A program made the position numbers and the translations under genes. Source: Bacteroidia bacterium (GTDB taxonomy: Bacteria; Bacteroidota; Bacteroidia; Bacteroidales; Azobacteroidaceae). From it: DNA of 8,617 bases. Positions 6,778-8,617 of this stretch are shown here, one piece after another. The stretch covers positions 1 to 8,617 of the forward strand of contig BNXB01000059.1 in the NCBI GenBank assembly GCA_025999255.1. The letters run 5' to 3'. The notes under the pieces were generated by a model, which saw only the letters and a program-made list of their open reading frames with translations, made no database searches and had not been told where the DNA came from. How positions within the stretch are numbered: the stretch's first letter is position 1; every line of letters starts with the position of its first letter.

Positions 6778-6795
6778 GTTTCACACAGATTTCCT
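6778..6795 (+). repeat. Dispersed repeat copy C (GTTTCACACAGATTTCCT)
   Basis: Exact 18-base copy of positions 1048-1065, in the same orientation and at the same distance (three bases) after the upstream stop codon. Unlike copy B at 1095 it has no matching right arm nearby, so it does not form a hairpin. Chance occurrence of an identical 18-mer in a window this size is very unlikely. Confidence 0.7.
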
Positions 6796-6816
6796 GCAAT
6801 TTTGTCAGTTTCTTAG

Positions 6817-6857
6817 TTTGGCATAGAGTTCGTAGTACATCTTTTGTCTAAACAAAA
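6817..6857 (+). promoter_or_regulatory. Possible groESL promoter region
   Basis: TTTG at 6817-6820 is followed 18 bases later by ATCTTTTG (6839-6846), an imperfect match to TAnnTTTG with the first two bases swapped. The end of this element overlaps a short perfect inverted repeat, TTTTGT (6842-6847) and ACAAAA (6852-6857). The remaining leader up to the ATG at 6889 is almost entirely A/T. No CIRCE operator (TTAGCACTC-N9-GAGTGCTAA) is present upstream of groES. Assignment is by position and weak consensus only. Confidence 0.33.
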
Positions 6858-6888
6858 ATTTTAATTATTAATAATAAAACAAAAAGTT

Positions 6889-7158
6889 ATGAACATTAAA
6901 CCATTAGCGGACAGAGTGCTAATTAAACCTGCCGCCGCAGAAGAAAAAACAGTGGGAGGGATTATCATTCCCGATTCGGCAAAGGAAAAACCATTGAAAG
7001 GAAGCGTTGTCGCTGTCGGAGAAGGTACCAAAGATGAGAAAATGATTCTGAAAAAAGGTGATAACGTCCTTTATGGCAAGTATGCCGGTACGGAAATCGA
7101 ACTGGAAGGCGAGCAATATCTGATCATGCGTCAATCCGACGTTTTAGCAATTATCTAA
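6889..7158 (+). CDS. groES: Co-chaperonin GroES
   Basis: This is the 10-kDa co-chaperonin whose heptameric lid closes the GroEL folding chamber in the cytoplasm. The 89-residue product is complete. It opens with the canonical [11 protein letters not shown] and has the mobile loop at about 16-33, with the GroEL-contacting hydrophobic triplet III at 25-27 followed by PDSA. VVAVGEG (40-46) and the C-terminal [13 protein letters not shown] are also typical. It is 16 bases upstream of groEL, and both start codons are preceded by the same AAGTT (AAGTTATG), a pairing consistent with coordinated translation without a Shine-Dalgarno sequence. The conserved N-terminal codons happen to contain GAGTGCTAA at 6914-6922, discussed under rejected items. 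Confidence 0.98.
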   Translation: MNIKPLADRVLIKPAAAEEKTVGGIIIPDSAKEKPLKGSVVAVGEGTKDEKMILKKGDNVLYGKYAGTEIELEGEQYLIMRQSDVLAII

Positions 7159-7171
7159 ATAAAGTTTTTAA

Positions 7172-8617
<1,446 letters not shown>

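Noticed and set aside
6865..6874. Palindrome TTATTAATAA in the groES leader
   Set aside because: Perfect but composed only of A and T in an extremely A/T-rich leader, so chance is a sufficient explanation.
6904..6922. CIRCE-like half-site GAGTGCTAA with TTAGC upstream at the start of groES
   Set aside because: The sequence lies inside groES codons for the invariant residues LADRVL, the left half matches only TTAGC, and the spacing does not give a full CIRCE. It is best explained by coding constraint.

Overview
The window looks like chromosomal core DNA from a member of Bacteroidota, most likely Bacteroidales. Three things point there. The gene set includes a duplicated DUF1599 protein, a DoxX-type protein of the kind catalogued as BT_3928 family, and a DUF4834 membrane protein. 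Start codons are preceded by A-rich leaders rather than Shine-Dalgarno sequences. Good matches to the Bacteroidota TAnnTTTG -7 promoter element occur upstream of two genes. Genus and species cannot be fixed from the sequence alone. I see no mobile element, CRISPR array, tRNA, rRNA, phage or defence gene.

Layout. Positions 2-100 hold the last codons of an unidentified gene, possibly with a frameshift. Positions 136-1044 encode an exported M23 metallopeptidase with a C-terminal LysM domain. The 128-bp gap that follows carries two copies of a short repeat; the second forms the left arm of a 20-bp hairpin whose right arm holds a promoter -33 element. From that promoter runs a tight cluster on the + strand: DUF1599 protein (1173-1724), DoxX/thioredoxin-like membrane protein (1711-2967), triosephosphate isomerase (3000-3755), SPOR protein (3757-4257), GTP cyclohydrolase I (4262-4846), and a 45-codon ORF (4843-4980) that I add by reading the frame. 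That ORF overlaps the folE stop and meets the convergent DUF4834 gene stop-to-stop at 4977-4980.

The DUF4834 gene (minus strand, 4977-5222) and hisS (5410-6774) diverge from a 187-bp spacer that contains a dyad with TACACGCG arms. After hisS comes another copy of the 1048-1065 repeat and then the groES (6889-7158) and groEL (7175 to the window edge) chaperonin operon.

Functionally the window mixes housekeeping roles: glycolysis (TpiA), tetrahydrofolate or pterin synthesis (FolE), translation (HisS), protein folding (GroES/GroEL) and cell-wall or envelope biology (M23-LysM, SPOR). Three less-characterised proteins (DUF1599, the DoxX-type protein, DUF4834) are embedded among them. I found no convincing new multi-gene system. 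The most interesting signals are the hairpin-embedded promoter, the dispersed repeat placed just after stop codons, the small ORF after folE, and the conserved but unexplained DUF1599/DoxX pair beside tpiA.
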